Assembly: GCA_035079385.1 (NCBI GenBank)
Contig: JAVHKY010000028.1
Span: forward strand, 2,356,001 to 2,420,000
DNA from: Aspidiotus rigidus
Lineage: Eukaryota > Arthropoda > Insecta > Hemiptera > Diaspididae
DNA: 64,000 nucleotides
Direction: 5' to 3'
The translations under genes were made by a program, and so were the position numbers. A model generated the notes under the pieces. That model was not told the origin of the DNA. It worked only from the letters and a program-made list of their open reading frames with translations, and searched no databases. This document shows, one piece after another, positions 31,057 to 43,200 of this stretch; position 1 is the stretch's first letter; each line of letters opens with the position of its first letter.

Positions 31057-31725
31057 ATGGTTCGAAATTACATTGAAAAACGTCCAGAAGCGTCTTATAC
31101 AGCTGCAGATATTCAAAAAGCTCTAGAGGAAATCGGAACTGGAGATATCAGCGTTCGCCGAGCTGCTGCAAACTTCAATATTCCTTATCAAACTCTTTAC
31201 TGTCGGAAAGTTGGAACGCGAGGCAGAAAACAAAGTGGTCGAGGAAGGTTAACAGCTTTACCTCAGGAGCAAGAAGAAATATCAGCAAACGGTTTACGTC
31301 TTTTCGAAAAGTGGGGTTTTGGTCTCTTGAGAACGGAGTATCTTGCTGATAGGCTACCATTTAAGAACGGTATTCCGGGAGAAGATTGGTTCCTGAATTT
31401 CAAGAAGCGCCATCGACTTTCAATGAAGAAACCGCAGCCGATAGAATATGCCCGAAAAAAAGTAATCGATCCGTTTCTAATTCATGGCTATTTCGATAAT
31501 CTCGAAACAACCATTCGTGAACTGAAGCTTGAAGGAAAGCCTCATCGAATTTGGAACCTTGATGAGACGAGCTTTTGCACAGATCCGTCAAGGTGCAACG
31601 TTATAGGAGCTGTCAACCTGCCGGCAACTCGAACTATTGCTGGTACAGGTAAAGAGAAAGAATACAACTGTGTTGTTTAGCTGTAATGGCGCAGGTGAAA
31701 AGGCTCCGTGGAATTGAGAAGAAAT
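31057..31725 (+). pseudogene. third pogo/Tigger transposase, truncated after first DDE motif
   Basis: From ATG 31057: MVRNYIEKRPEASYTAADIQ, GTGDISVRRAAANFNIPYQT (HTH_psq), FEKWGFGLLRTEYLADRL, GEDWFLNFKKRHRLSMKKPQ (CENP-B-type second helix-turn-helix) and PHRIWNLDETSFCTDPSR, the first catalytic Asp of the DDE domain. The frame stops at 31680. A one-base shift lets LFSCNGAGEKAPW continue to about 31725, after which homology ends. The second and third catalytic Asp are absent. Its sequence differs clearly from the two pogo genes at 15-22 kb, so it is a separate family. No TIRs seen. Confidence 0.8.
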
Positions 31726-32908
31726 TGTCAAATCTCGACTTAGTCGCTCAATCTCTCAAAAATCTGAACAAATCCTTGAGCGCCGATTGAGCTTGTACAG
31801 AGAAATGTCTCGTTCACATAGAATAAGATTTATGAATATCGAGTTAAGGCAAGCTTATGAATAAGAACGTCAGATTCGCACAGTGGCCAAAACGTGGACC
31901 CACTAACATAATTATCATCCAATTACTTGCATATTATCGATCACGAAATTCACTCATAATCGTCTCCGCTACATGCGCAGGAGTAGGCGGAGTGAAAATG
32001 GAAGGCATATTATTGTATCACACGAATGTAGGTATATGTGAGAATTTTGAAGCAAGATCACAAAAATGTAAGATTCTAAATAAAAACGTTCTATCGAGAG
32101 TTTAATGCGGTACAGTTACATATAATATGCGTACGTAGATTCTATCCAGTAAAAATATATATAGAACAGTTTATGGGTATATATTGTAATAATTGAATTA
32201 TTGAAAATTGATTCAAACGTCGGACTGTGTCGAAATTGTGACGGATTAGAACGATGATGACAATTTACGTACATTATACTGATTATAGGAGTATAAATGT
32301 GTTTAGCAACAAATATAATAGGGAACAAAGCCTCGCCACACAGAGGATTTTGTAGTAGTTTTTTCACGGTGACCTGGAATGCGTTCAGCGGCTGAAGAAT
32401 GCTGAAATATAATTTCGGAAGGTTTCCCGCTCATAATATTATAAGATATATATTATATGCAAAGAAATACTGCGTGTATTATTCTACAATTTATGGATAA
32501 TGTTCGTTTGTCGGATAAAATTGTAAATTACCGCATTCAGTAAACAGAATACGTTTATTATATGGGTTAGCCCGTATTCATTGTCAAAATACAATGCTTC
32601 GAGCACTCTTTACATTCGTATGAAATACTTACAAGATTTACAAAAAGTACTCGCGGGAGAAACCGAATTTCCAAATGATCGAATTTTTCATAGTATACTT
32701 TCTTATATAAACGGTAAACAGGTAATTGTAGCAGTCAAACGTTATCAGATCTGAAGGTTTGAATCATTCAATCAAGTTCTGATATTAGAAGAAATTAGGA
32801 CAAAAACGAACGAAATCTTCCATAATCCAAAATGCTGCGAAGTCTACCACATACTTCGAATTATTGTTCTTAGTAGTTCACATACTATAAATCGGAATTG
32901 ACGATGTA
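31726..32908. other. no gene recognised
   Basis: AT-rich. The frames at 31857-32105 and 32116-32367 show no domain or splice context. Confidence 0.4.
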
Positions 32909-32924
32909 TTGAATACAAATAAAG

Positions 32925-33045
32925 TTTCAAATCGAAAAGGAAAAGGTGAAAGGGATCATATTTACGCTTCATCTGTGGGAAAATTGGTCTCTGTCGATAT
33001 ATTCGGTCCTCTTCCCCTGAAGAGAGGAGGAGTCGTATTTACTAA
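32925..33045 (+). pseudogene. Gypsy-type integrase fragment
   Basis: KVSNRKGKGERDHIYASSVG followed by KLVSVDIFGPLPLKRGGV. This is the linker and first catalytic Asp (VDIFGPLP) of a retroelement integrase. About 40 codons remain. Confidence 0.6.
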
Positions 33046-33105
33046 GACACAGTTGCATTCGGCACGTCCTCAGCGCAGCCACTACCTCTAAGAGGTAATT
33101 TTTCA

Positions 33106-33147
33106 AATACCAAGGCACGTAACAATGGTTCAACTCCGCGGGTCGAA
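33106..33147. repeat. inverted partner of the 2421-2463 motif
   Basis: AAGGCACGTAACAATG...CTCCGCGGGTCGA is the reverse complement of the sequence after the first Penelope remnant, with small gaps. Confidence 0.5.
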
Positions 33148-33149
33148 AC

Positions 33150-33836
33150 CAATTGACAGATGTAGGAGTAGGACAGAACTGACGCTGTTCCTTGTCTGAG
33201 TTTTGAACAGTGTGCGTACTGTGGGTATCAATCAGTGAATTTTGCTCCCTGTGCCTATAGTCTGTTTGGCCCAACTGACGGGGTTTCTGCTAATTGTAAC
33301 GCGCTGTGACGTCACTAAGATGAAGGCCTATTAGCAAAAAACTGGATTACTGTACAAAACAAACGCATTTGCGAGCTTTCAACAACGCGGCAGGTAAGAG
33401 CAAAGCACGAGCATGGTTATCCCCTCAAGTTGTCGCATTGAATATAATATACTTTGTGTATAGTCAATGGCTGTCGTCCTTATTCAAACGACTTCTTCAA
33501 ACCCAAGCCCCTTACAACGAGTGTCAGCGCCGCAGGAAGCAACAGAGTCTAGTTGCTCTATAATACAGCTGGTGATCAAATAAAATATTGTCACTACTTG
33601 ATGCGGAACCTCAAAAGCCTTATTTACTTTTTGCAGATGTGCCGACCCAGTACTATTGAAGAAACCGGTGTCCAAAAGAGTGCCCCTTTATATATGACAC
33701 CTATGAGGGGCGCCAGAGCCACGAACAAAGGGACCATCTCGAGAAAAACGACCAACAAATTTGGGATATTTGAATTTTTTTTTTTTTTATCAAAGCGGGC
33801 TAAATTAGGGGGGAATATTCCAAATTTATTCATTAG
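33150..33836. other. no gene recognised
   Basis: Mixed-composition sequence with a poly-T at 33777-33788. The frames (33369-33563, 33553-33852) are uninformative. Confidence 0.4.
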
Positions 33837-35156
33837 GGCTCAGGTACAGTGAACAATGATGATGACCCTGATGACCCGAACGTTCCGGACTTTACCAATG
33901 ATGGCAATGATGGCGTGAGTATCCTCTCCTGTCTCCCCCCCTCTTCTATGTAAATTGTTATGATACCACCTTTTCCTCATCAACTTTTTTCTTTTTCTCT
34001 TTCATTCGTAACTTTTTCTTCCTCATTCGTAAATCTCTTTCACCTTCAAAAATCACGCCACTTTCAAACATCGTACCACTTTTTAGGCCACTTTAGGCTA
34101 CTGAAATCACGCCACTCTCACATCACGCGACTTTTAGGCCCTTACACTATTATAACGAGCCTAAAAGCGCGTGTAGAGCGGAGTTTATTTCAGTCCTAAT
34201 AAGAAGTAACTTGTCTATAATCATATTCGAGCGTGTATTACATCTCTTCTCGATTTGTATTTTTCTGTGTCGTATTTGAGAAGAAGTGAACCTTAATATT
34301 TTCTTTTCCGAACCTTAACAAAATGCATATATATCAATATATTATAAATCCTATATGGTCTTTTCTTCCACTCTAGGACTCAGGTACAGTGAACAATGAT
34401 CCCGATGATGATGATGTGGTGAGTATCCTAGGTCTCGCCCCTTCTTCTGTGTAAATGGTACATATTTTAATCCTATACGAATTCTCTCCACTCCCCTTAT
34501 GGCTCATCAGATACAACAGATGATGATGAAGTCCCCCCACCCTCACTCGAATATGATATTCCAGGCGTGAGTATTGATTATGGTCTGCCCCTTCAAGTTC
34601 TGTGTACAACTTTTCCTATATGGTTTTTTTCCACTCCAGGGTGAAGCGGTGAGACGTCATGGCTATTCCCGATGCCAATATTGCCAAACACCGAGCTATT
34701 TCACTCCGGCCAAGCTTAGGAAACACCATGACCTGCACGCATCCTACGGTCACACAAAGAGGATATACGTACCGCAATTTGGGCAAAAGAAAATGCATGG
34801 CACAATGTGTTTTCAACCCTGGACATGAGACATCTGCTGATCATAGGTTCAGAAACCACGGTGAGTAGTAATTAAGGAGAGCCATCATCATTGTATACAA
34901 CAATGGGAGAGATGAAAAACTATATTTTTTATAATTCCCTTCCTTCCATTTTATAGCGTATCAAAATCCGGACCCATCCAGATGCGACAAGACATGCCCA
35001 TTCTCATGTAAATCCGCGCATGCGCTACGAATGCACTATAGAAAAGTGCATAAAATAAATATGTCCGTACCGGATTCGCCGGATAGGGTCAGGAGACCAA
35101 CGAGTCGGGATCCGGAGAATGTTAATTTTGTCTCTTGGAAACATCGGCGAGCCTAG
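33837..35156 (+). pseudogene. spliced C2H2 zinc-finger gene with repeated acidic micro-exons; one indel
   Basis: Five exons, all with gtgag donors where a donor is present: 33837-33914 (26 codons, GSGTVNNDDDPDDPN...), 34377-34418 (14 codons, DSGTVNNDPDDDDV), 34501-34566 (22 codons, GSSDTTDDDEVPPPS), 34640-34860 and 34957-35156. The first three are phase-0, homologous and acidic. Exons 4-5 encode three fingers: CQYCQTPSYFTPAKLRKHHD…H, CMAQCVFNPGHETSADHRFRNH and CDKTCPFSCKSAHALRMHYRKVH; two have the unusual C-x3-C spacing. Exon 4 is one base too long: fingers 1 and 2 lie in different frames, so it carries an indel. Exon 3 lacks an AG at the expected border (TAT before GGC). The stop is at 35154-35156. 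No promoter or first exon found. Nucleic-acid binding is inferred. Confidence 0.55.
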
Positions 35157-35279
35157 AAGAAACTGAGTGGTGTGTCTCCAACCATCGCGTTGTATAGGTG
35201 GCAATTGTTTTTCTGAAAAATAGCGTATCGAACGGAAAATGATCAACTGACTTGTTTGCCTATTTTTAAGAACTCGCGT

Positions 35280-35590
35280 TCAAATTTAACCCTACTATGG
35301 CCTCGTTAAAAGCTTGTATAAATCGGTTAGGAGAAATATTGCCCTCCGGAGTGTAGGCAGGGTATCTATGGCGGGTAAGGTGAATTGAAACCTAAAGTTA
35401 TTTCGGCGTCCCGAAAGCGAAAACTTGACGAGGTTGATAAGCTAGAGATACAGCCTAGACCAGATTCACCTGATTGATAAGAATGCGAACGCGCTGGCTC
35501 GACAGCTGGGGGTGGACTAGATGCATCAAAAATAGACGGGGGACGGGATCCCGAAAACTGTCTAATCCACCGCAATGATTTCCCCTTGCA
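35280..35590 (-). pseudogene. Gypsy-type gag fragment, N-terminal half
   Basis: On the minus strand, PAYTPEGNISPNRFIQAFNE-AIVGLN matches the gag at 18.5-19.2 kb (PPYTDSKSISPNKFVRIFNQATRGL). Upstream, in shifted frames, is Ser/Pro-rich sequence (SSPPPAVEPARSHSYQSG) like the N-terminus of that gag. The downstream gag half lies 0.5 kb away on the other strand. Confidence 0.55.
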
Positions 35591-36095
35591 GTTGGCCCTA
35601 TCCTCTCGCCACGAGGTGTTTGATGAGTAGCATAAATTATTAATATACAAGATATAAATAATATTAATACTAACGAAACGCAATACAAGATAGTTGAAGA
35701 GGTATGATGGATGCATAATAAATCCCTTGGAAATAAAGAGAATTGTCAAGAAACTAAATTGATACGAAATAAAAATAGGCAATGCATAAAAACACAAGAT
35801 AAGAAAAAGTAAAGTATTTTCCATCATAGAACATAAAAAGAACGGAGAGATCATCCTCAACAGCCGAAAGTTGGTGAAAACGGAAAATCCTGCCATGCCC
35901 TTTCATTTATCGCTTACATCTCTTTTTCTACCGCTTTTAATTTTGATATTTTCTCTTAGGTAAGAGAAAGAGTGAAAAGAAAAGACGAAGGAGAAATAAT
36001 TGTAATAATAATAAATGATAAATAAGAGTATGAAATGAAGCTGAGGTTGATAAAGTGAGATTATTTAAGCGACTAGTATGCGTGAATGATCCCCC

Positions 36096-36475
36096 ATGGG
36101 ATCGGGAATTGAACTCCACTCAACATCACTTATAAATTTCCAAACTCAGTTTGTGACCCAGTTTTGGTCAAAGTCAATTCAGGAAGCTGTCGTTCGCGAG
36201 TTCGAGGAAGTTAGATTCAAATATGACAGCGTCACCCATTTCCTGCAGCAATTGGATAGCTGGCACAACCGTTTAACGGCTCTAACGTACGCACCCATGC
36301 TCCAGGCAGAGATAATCTCGAAGCTGATAACCAAATTTCCCATCAACAAGCAAGATATCCTTCGCAGTCACAACAACGGAACTTACGAGGAATTTAGGGC
36401 TCGGGTTACCCGCGTTATCCATCAAAAAGATTTCAAGCCGAAGGAGTCTGATCAACCGGGAGGAGTTTCGAACCA
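36096..36475 (+). pseudogene. Gypsy-type gag fragment, C-terminal half
   Basis: FQTQFVTQFWSKSIQEAVVR, SVTHFLQQLDSWHNRLTALT and MLQAEIISKLITKFPINKQD line up with the second half of the 18.5-19.2 kb gag (FWNREMQEIEL, DRWHTRLATLT, SEIINLLIDKLPF). The N-terminal half is inverted at 35280-35590. The open frame runs to 36572, but the last 30 residues are not gag-like. Confidence 0.6.
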
Positions 36476-36645
36476 CCGCCGAACTCTGGCACGGCTAAGA
36501 GACCAAATCAATTCGTGCGTGGAAGCACCTCTCCGTGGAGTGTTTCAAAATAAAATAAAATTTTTAGATTAAATGAAGCCTAAATCCTCGGTGCCTCTGT
36601 GCTAACGATAGTCGAATGGAGCAAGATGGATCAACCAGTTTTGTG

Positions 36646-36686
36646 TACCTTGAAGATGGTCGTTATGCGGCCGAAACGTCGGTAAT
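36646..36686 (+). ncRNA. hammerhead-ribozyme-like motif, orphan
   Basis: UUGAAGA core, helix II GGUCG / CGGCC with loop uuaug (one G-U pair), then GAAAC-GUC. It is the same architecture as the Penelope-associated motifs, but no GIY-YIG coding is visible upstream. C3 is U, which predicts weak or no cleavage. Confidence 0.45.
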
Positions 36687-36689
36687 TGT

Positions 36690-38786
36690 AATTTTATAAA
36701 TAATAAAAAATTGTGCTGGTAAAGCTCTTTTATTTTTAAAAAAACTATGGTATATCCTTGCATTTCATGTTCCTTTAGTGTAATATATCAAGCTAAAAGC
36801 CGCCCAAAGTGTAGCTTAAAAGCTTGTAAAAATCAAAAAAAAAAATTTTTTTTACAAAAACTTTCACTCTTCACGCGCGCTATTTTCGCAGACACAAAGA
36901 GTTAACTCACACAACTATCCAAAAAAGCTGACCTAATCCAGAAATCGGGAATCGAAGTAACTCTCTGTCTTCAATTAATGTAATCGACTCATCCAATCCT
37001 CTTAGGATACCACCTTCTGTATTACGAAAAACACAAGAAGACGAGAAATTGACCTCACACCGAAATTTTAAACAAAATGACTTTACGACACTTCTACTGA
37101 AAGACTAATCTTCTTCAGGAAGATTACAAACCTCGACACACTCCACAGATCTAGAGCTTTTTTTCTACGAATATCTAGAGTTTAATAGATTCTAGACGCC
37201 CTCAAAAAGTAGTGGTAGATCATGCTGAGACTGAAAATGTTGATGTCGACGATCCTCCACTACTGGAAGGAAACCAGCTTCCCTCCAAATAGCCTATCAG
37301 TAATTCCATACCACTCTTTGACAGATGCACATATTTCCGCAGGAGTTACAAGGTAACTCGACTTATTCTTCTCGTTAAAAAGACGAAAGAGGGAGCCGAG
37401 CGACGAAGACGATTGCGGAGGAAAGTTGGGAATTTTCAAAGATGAAAATTCTAAAACGACGAGATCGCCGAGTCTCGTAACAAAATATTTGTAAAAATAT
37501 CATCGACTGATAATCCGGACACGGTACTTACTCCGATTTAATATTCAAGTGTCTACTTCTCGTAAATGATAGGCAGACAGGTAAGCAAGCGCAGAACCGT
37601 TCAATTGCCCAATTTTTTTTCTTATCCGAAGCGGTGTCAGTCAAATAATAACAGTGTGCACAACGCTATAGTTCCATAATGATCCGTGCCTAAATTGTCT
37701 CGATTTCTTAAAAAGAGTAATTTTCTTTCAAAACACACTCGACAGACCATACTGTACGAGAAAAAAAGATAGTCAACGAAAAAGACGATAGAAAAGAAAG
37801 CATAAGACGAGTACAGAAAGGAAAAAACAAATCCTACAATAACCTTGAAGAATTCATAATAAACGACGAGATCATTTTCTACTTTAAACGACGAGTTTAT
37901 ACGGTAATTTTGAAGTTTGTGAAATGATTACCTTTGTATTAAAATCCGAATGCTTACTCTTATAGAGGAGGACGAGAAGTACTTTTTGTTCACTGAATTC
38001 ATACTCGGATAATATGAAAATCAATGAATACCTGTTTAACGATTCGTCATAGTATATTCGTTCTTTCGTTAACCATTAGCCCGCTGACAACTAATCGTGA
38101 GTTATCAGGAAGTTTTTCCTTTCGAATATCTTCAATTCGTAGAATTTATAGATAAAATAAGAATGATAATACCAAATATTTAAGCCTTCTACTACGACTG
38201 AGCGAACTCCAGCGAACATCTGCAGGCTCACTGTCGTGGCGTGTTATTAATCAACCATTTTTGCGCGCATCTACTTGAACTTAAAAACCATTGAAAAATC
38301 GATTTGCGCGCTATGAAATCGATACAACGTGATATTTTAACTTTCCTTTATGAAAACAATCAGAAACGATTTTCGACGGTTAATTTCTCGCAGCAATTGT
38401 CTCGACAGGGAGAAAATGACAATAATGATGCAGTAATGACGATAATGGTTAGAAATTGCGGCAATATTTATTTATTCTTCGCGAATTAATGCGGCGAGCG
38501 AGCATTTTGAAATCAGAGATCAATTCGTAACATGTAGTTCAAAACGAAGATAATGGATCTATATAAAACACGTTGTGTCGACAAAATATTTTAGAGTTGA
38601 CTGATTTTCAATAAAATAAAAGTAAATAAACGGCTACGCGCCGTAGATCCAATAACGACCGCTATGAATAATTAACTTCAATCAAAAACTTTCTCGTCTT
38701 CGTTAGCGGTATCGAATTGCGTCACGAATTCACGACGGCTTTAAAATGTAATATACGGATACGAAAAGGCCTGGCGAGGCACTCAC
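36690..38786. other. no gene recognised; may hold the missing 3' exon of DDX31
   Basis: AT-rich sequence. The last identified DDX31 exon ends in phase 2 at 38787, so at least one more exon is required toward lower coordinates. I could not identify it here. Confidence 0.4.
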
Positions 38787-41700
38787 TTGATATGTTTCGG
38801 TTTTCCGATACCGCTGATTACTTTAGGTGGGTCTCTAAGAGCGAAACTCTTTGCGTAGTGACCCAAATGAAGTTCCTTGAATTTGAAAACTTCCCTCATC
38901 TCTTTTGGGTACGAAGCATAAAAACGAGCCCATGATACGAAAGCTATAAGAATATTAAATTAGGATTAGAAACTGATGAGGATTTCAAAACAAAAAAATG
39001 AAAACTAAAGGCGTAATCAAGGTAAAGAAGGCATTTCCCCATCAAAAAGTAGGACGGTATCTGGGGATAAAGATTCCACCTCTTTACTGGGAAAACAATA
39101 ATTTACTAAGTGCATCAGCCAAAATGATAGAAAAAAAAAAAAAAAAAGGACGAATCGGGACTCAACAAATATTAATAGCGTAACAACAGTTCGTAATCAA
39201 ATTACAAACTATATACATTTTTTCGAATGATTTGGTTGATGATTACTCACTATAAAATTGAAATACGGTAACGGCTTAATTTTATTTAGTTGATATACAC
39301 ACCTACACCTAAATGTCGTTAATCTATATTTCCGTTTTTATTTTGCGCAAAACAATTCGAGAAATCGTTGGAAAATTTCAATAGCTAACCTCATTGATAC
39401 GCATTCACGCCGATTCTCAAAAATAATCTTATTATGTGAAAAAATAATACAGCTTTCGAACGAATGAAGTTTAACCGGATATGAATCGACTGCATAGTAT
39501 TAATCATATAGAATACCCTCGACCGGTATTACAGTGCACAACATTCTCGGAATAGTTAATGGCTCGTGAAAATTTTGATGTTTTGATCTGATCGCCGATA
39601 CGTAGATTAGCTACACATGGGAACAGTGAACTATCACCACCGAAAAGCTATCGAGTCAACGGCTCGTCTTCAGTCGATTGTAAGAGTATTTTCAACGCTG
39701 AATTCAGATCCATTTTCCGTGTTTTGCTACCACGTCACGTTTCTGAGTAGTCATGTAAAATAAGAAAAATCATTCTATTTTCAGAACATCATGTGGTTGA
39801 AGACAAATGAAAGTTCGATAAAAACTCGCAAATAAAAATCTGACTTGAATCTTCCTTCATCATAGATCGAAAGTTTAGAAGGATTCAGTTTCTTTCACAA
39901 TTTTCTGGAACCATGATCATGATAACAGTAGCACAACACGATGTTCCACAAGATCGCGAATTAGTAGTTCGAAGAATACCGAATTTTTTGTTCAACTATT
40001 TGATAGGCGATGAAGAAAGATTCAAGTTAAATTTTCATATACGAATTTATCGAATTATCCTTTGTTTACAACGTGATATGATGTTCTCAAAATATGACGA
40101 TTTTTCATATTTGGCCTGGTTACTCAAAAATGTGACATGATAGCCAAAAACAAAACACGGATCTGAATTCAGCGTTGAAAATACTTGCAGAATCAACTGA
40201 AGACGAGTCATTGACTCGATAGCTGTTCGGTAGTGAGCTATCAAACGTACACTCGCGAATGGAAGATTTCACAAATTAAAAGGTGGAAACCTACATTAAA
40301 GATAGATCATATAATAAGACAGAGAAATAAATAATCATAATGTACCTTCGCAGCCGGATTGTCTCAAAGTCCCTTGATCGAGAACTGCTCTTTCAAAACG
40401 CACTTGTAACATTGTAGCAGCTGACTCCATACTCCCATTATGATTGTCCTTTTATGACAATAAAAAATTTAAATTAGATAACGAAGTGCTTGGCGCATAG
40501 CAATCTTTGAACGAGTAAGAATAAAGATATTTTTCGGATAAGCGAAATGCGTCATTTAATTTTTAATATCACGGCGAAGTAAAGTACGCCATGCCGTAAT
40601 GTATTTGAAAGAATATTGTATGCATATATCACTCACCTCGGCAAAATGAACAGACGTCAATTTTTGTAAAAACGTTTCCATTTTCTCCTCGGTAATTCTT
40701 TCAAAAAATATTCTCAGATTAAAAATCACTCATCCAGAATAGGTGTATGAGTACGATACAAAAAATACATAACTCACTTTATTCTGTAGTTTTGCAACAT
40801 TCTGATTAAATCCACTTCTTGAGGAGCAAGTAGTAGCAGAGAGTTGCCCTTCAAACCGACTCTTGCAGTCCTACCGACACGATGCACGTAATCGCTAGCG
40901 GCAACAGGAGCTGTGTACTGAATAATCCAATCAACTTGCGGTAAATCTAATCCTCTGGCAGCAACGTCCTACAAAAAATCAATCATTTCGAGATCATATT
41001 GAAAAAACCATACCTCAACAAAACTACGTATTTGTAACTCACTGAACACATCAAAACTCCATTTTTATACGCTCTGAAAGACTTAAATACTTCGGTACGC
41101 TCAACTTGAGTCATTTTTCCATGCAACTTGTAGAAATTCACTTCTGGCAGGACGGTTGCAAATAATTCTGTGTGATAGTCAACCATCGCTTGCGTGCCCA
41201 TGAATACAAGTATTTTACCTTCGTCGGTATCTTTCTGCGATAACAAAATTTCGAATATGATTGAGATGATTTACGTCAAATATGAAGAAAACTATGATCT
41301 TGGAGAATACGTACTGAGCATTTATCCAATAAAACTGAAGCTAAGGTAACTAAACGCAGTTTGGGAGGAACGATAGTATAAAACTGTTTAAGCGAATCGG
41401 GAATGATGAGCGAATTATCTAGTATAACATTATCAGGGTTTTCTGAAGCTACATCTATTTTTATCGGATTCTTCAACGACAATCCGGCCAATCTTTCGAC
41501 TTCCTTTGTTAGAGTTGCCGACAAAAGAACGGTTTGGTGATTCGACCCATCTTTATCGATGATTTCAATCAGACTAAAGAGAAATAACATCAAAATTACG
41601 ACATGAAAATAAAGCGTAAATGAATAAACGAACGCACGAATATCGAATATACCTGGTAACATCTCTTTCATAACCCAATTCAAGAAGTCTATCGGCTTCG

Positions 41701-42684
41701 TCAATAATCAACCATTTCAAACTTTCAAATTTCAGATTTTTCGTATGTTTAGTGTGGTCTAATAATCGGCCCGGTGTACCAATCAAAATCGTAATCCCTC
41801 GTCTAAGTCTCGCTTTTTCCGACTTACGTTTTTCGCCACCCATCAATAGTCCAGGAACGAGCCACGTGTAAGGCTGAAAATTGAATTCATCGATTAAAAT
41901 ATAATCCTGCAATCACGATCACGTAGATATCATGAAAGTACAATACCTTCACCAATTTCACGAACCACTCGTAAGTCTGAATGGCGAGTTCGCGAGTTGG
42001 TAAAACGATCAAAACTTTTAACCCATCTGATCTGCTCAATTTCGGGCGTATACGATGGAGTTGGTCGATGATCGGAACAGCGTATGCTAGCGTTTTACCG
42101 CTACCGGTTTGAGATCTGATAAGAACATCGTTTTCTTTTTGAAGAGCCGGTATAGAAAGTTCTTGAACGGAAGTAACTTGCGTAACACTCAGATTTTGTT
42201 CCAAGTTCGCGACCTGAAAAATTTATCACGACGTATTGATCAGATGAAGTCACCGATTTTGGCTAGTATCTAAGTTCAATATTCAATGATTACTACTGTA
42301 CCATGTGCGCATGCAAGTCGAAATCTTGAAACGTTTTGGAAGAGAATAACGGTTCGGTGATGGGTACAATGTGGTGATTCGGTTTCACTTTAGGAACATC
42401 AGGATTTTGCCTGAATAAGGAATACTTGAACACTTTATCGGTAGAGTTTGATGTTCCTCGTTTGTTCGATGTTCCCGCTTTCCCTCGGGATGAGATCGTT
42501 CGATCATTCCGACGATCACCATGTTTCTGCAACAACAACGAAAAAAAATATAAGGCCTTCGTCGACCCAAACTAATCGTAAGAATTTCAGCTACTGAAAC
42601 GAAATGTTTTACCTCGTTTTGGATAGACGAGCTCGACTTCGGAGCTGCCTCATCCAAGCCGCTACTGAATTCGGATGCAAACAT
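38787..42684 (-). CDS. DDX31: ATP-dependent DEAD-box RNA helicase DDX31/Dbp7-like, ten exons, 3' end not found
   Basis: Exons (high to low): 42684-42613, 42526-42302, 42213-41947, 41873-41653, 41573-41315, 41234-41043, 40968-40778, 40697-40637, 40448-40346 and 38943-38787. All junctions are GT-AG and phase-consistent; the sum is 1748 nt. Motifs in order: Q motif [20 protein letters not shown], Ia PTRELA, Ib [14 protein letters not shown] ([13 protein letters not shown]), [30 protein letters not shown] and [12 protein letters not shown]. The last exon reads [36 protein letters not shown], a family-specific C-terminal block. DDX31/Dbp7 helicases act in the nucleolus in 60S ribosomal subunit assembly. 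Start chosen at the first in-frame ATG (42684). Intron 9 is 1.4 kb and carries an inverted repeat. Transcribed divergently from PSMD5. Confidence 0.92.
39640..39760. repeat. inverted repeat, left arm
   Basis: agctatcgagtcaacggctcgtcttcag...ttcaacgctgaattcagatcc is repeated in reverse complement at 40120-40232. It lies inside DDX31 intron 9, with a spacer of about 360 bp. Confidence 0.8.
40120..40232. repeat. inverted repeat, right arm
   Basis: Partner of 39640-39760, about 85 percent alike by eye. The pair could fold into a long hairpin in the pre-mRNA. Confidence 0.8.
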
Positions 42685-43200
42685 CACTTCATGATTATTT
42701 GAACCAAGTACGCTGCTTGAAGAACGGAAGAGTTGAAATTATTTGAAAAAACTCAAATTAGATCGCCTTTGGTTCATCGGCGTAAGTTTCTTGAAATTAT
42801 TTCACATCATGATCCGATCGGCACGTGTCTTCATCAGTTTATCTCATTCCTTTGAAAATGAAGGCTCAACAAAGAACTGAAGGAATGTTCGAGTAGGAAA
42901 TCAGTGACATCACAATTCACAACACAATATTCTCTGACTGACGTCATTATTAAACATCAAAAGCCTACTGCGTAGCTTCAATTACTTCAGTCTGCAAGGT
43001 ATGCATGACTTGCAGCAGTGCACAGGCAGATGACTTGCTATTGCTTGCTTAAGCGCTCGATTCAAGAATTCTGAGCGTGATTTTCAATCAATCCGATTCG
43101 GCATACGGCATTCTTATTATTCCTCTCGTTGAAGTTAACGTAATACGATGTTTAATTTGCTGAATTTTTAAATTTCGAATTTCATTTCAGAATTTCAACT
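42685..43200. promoter_or_regulatory. divergent intergenic region, DDX31 and PSMD5
   Basis: 516 bp separate the two ATGs of oppositely transcribed housekeeping-type genes, so a shared bidirectional promoter is likely. No TATA box stands out. A first PSMD5 intron acceptor (ttcatttcag) ends 6 bp before its ATG, so a 5' UTR intron is possible. Confidence 0.45.

Noticed and set aside
35366..35896. 176-codon minus-strand frame with hydrophobic stretches, membrane-protein-like
   Set aside because: The hydrophobic half is AT-rich noise; only the Ser/Pro-rich end resembles the gag N-terminus, and the gag core is in another frame.
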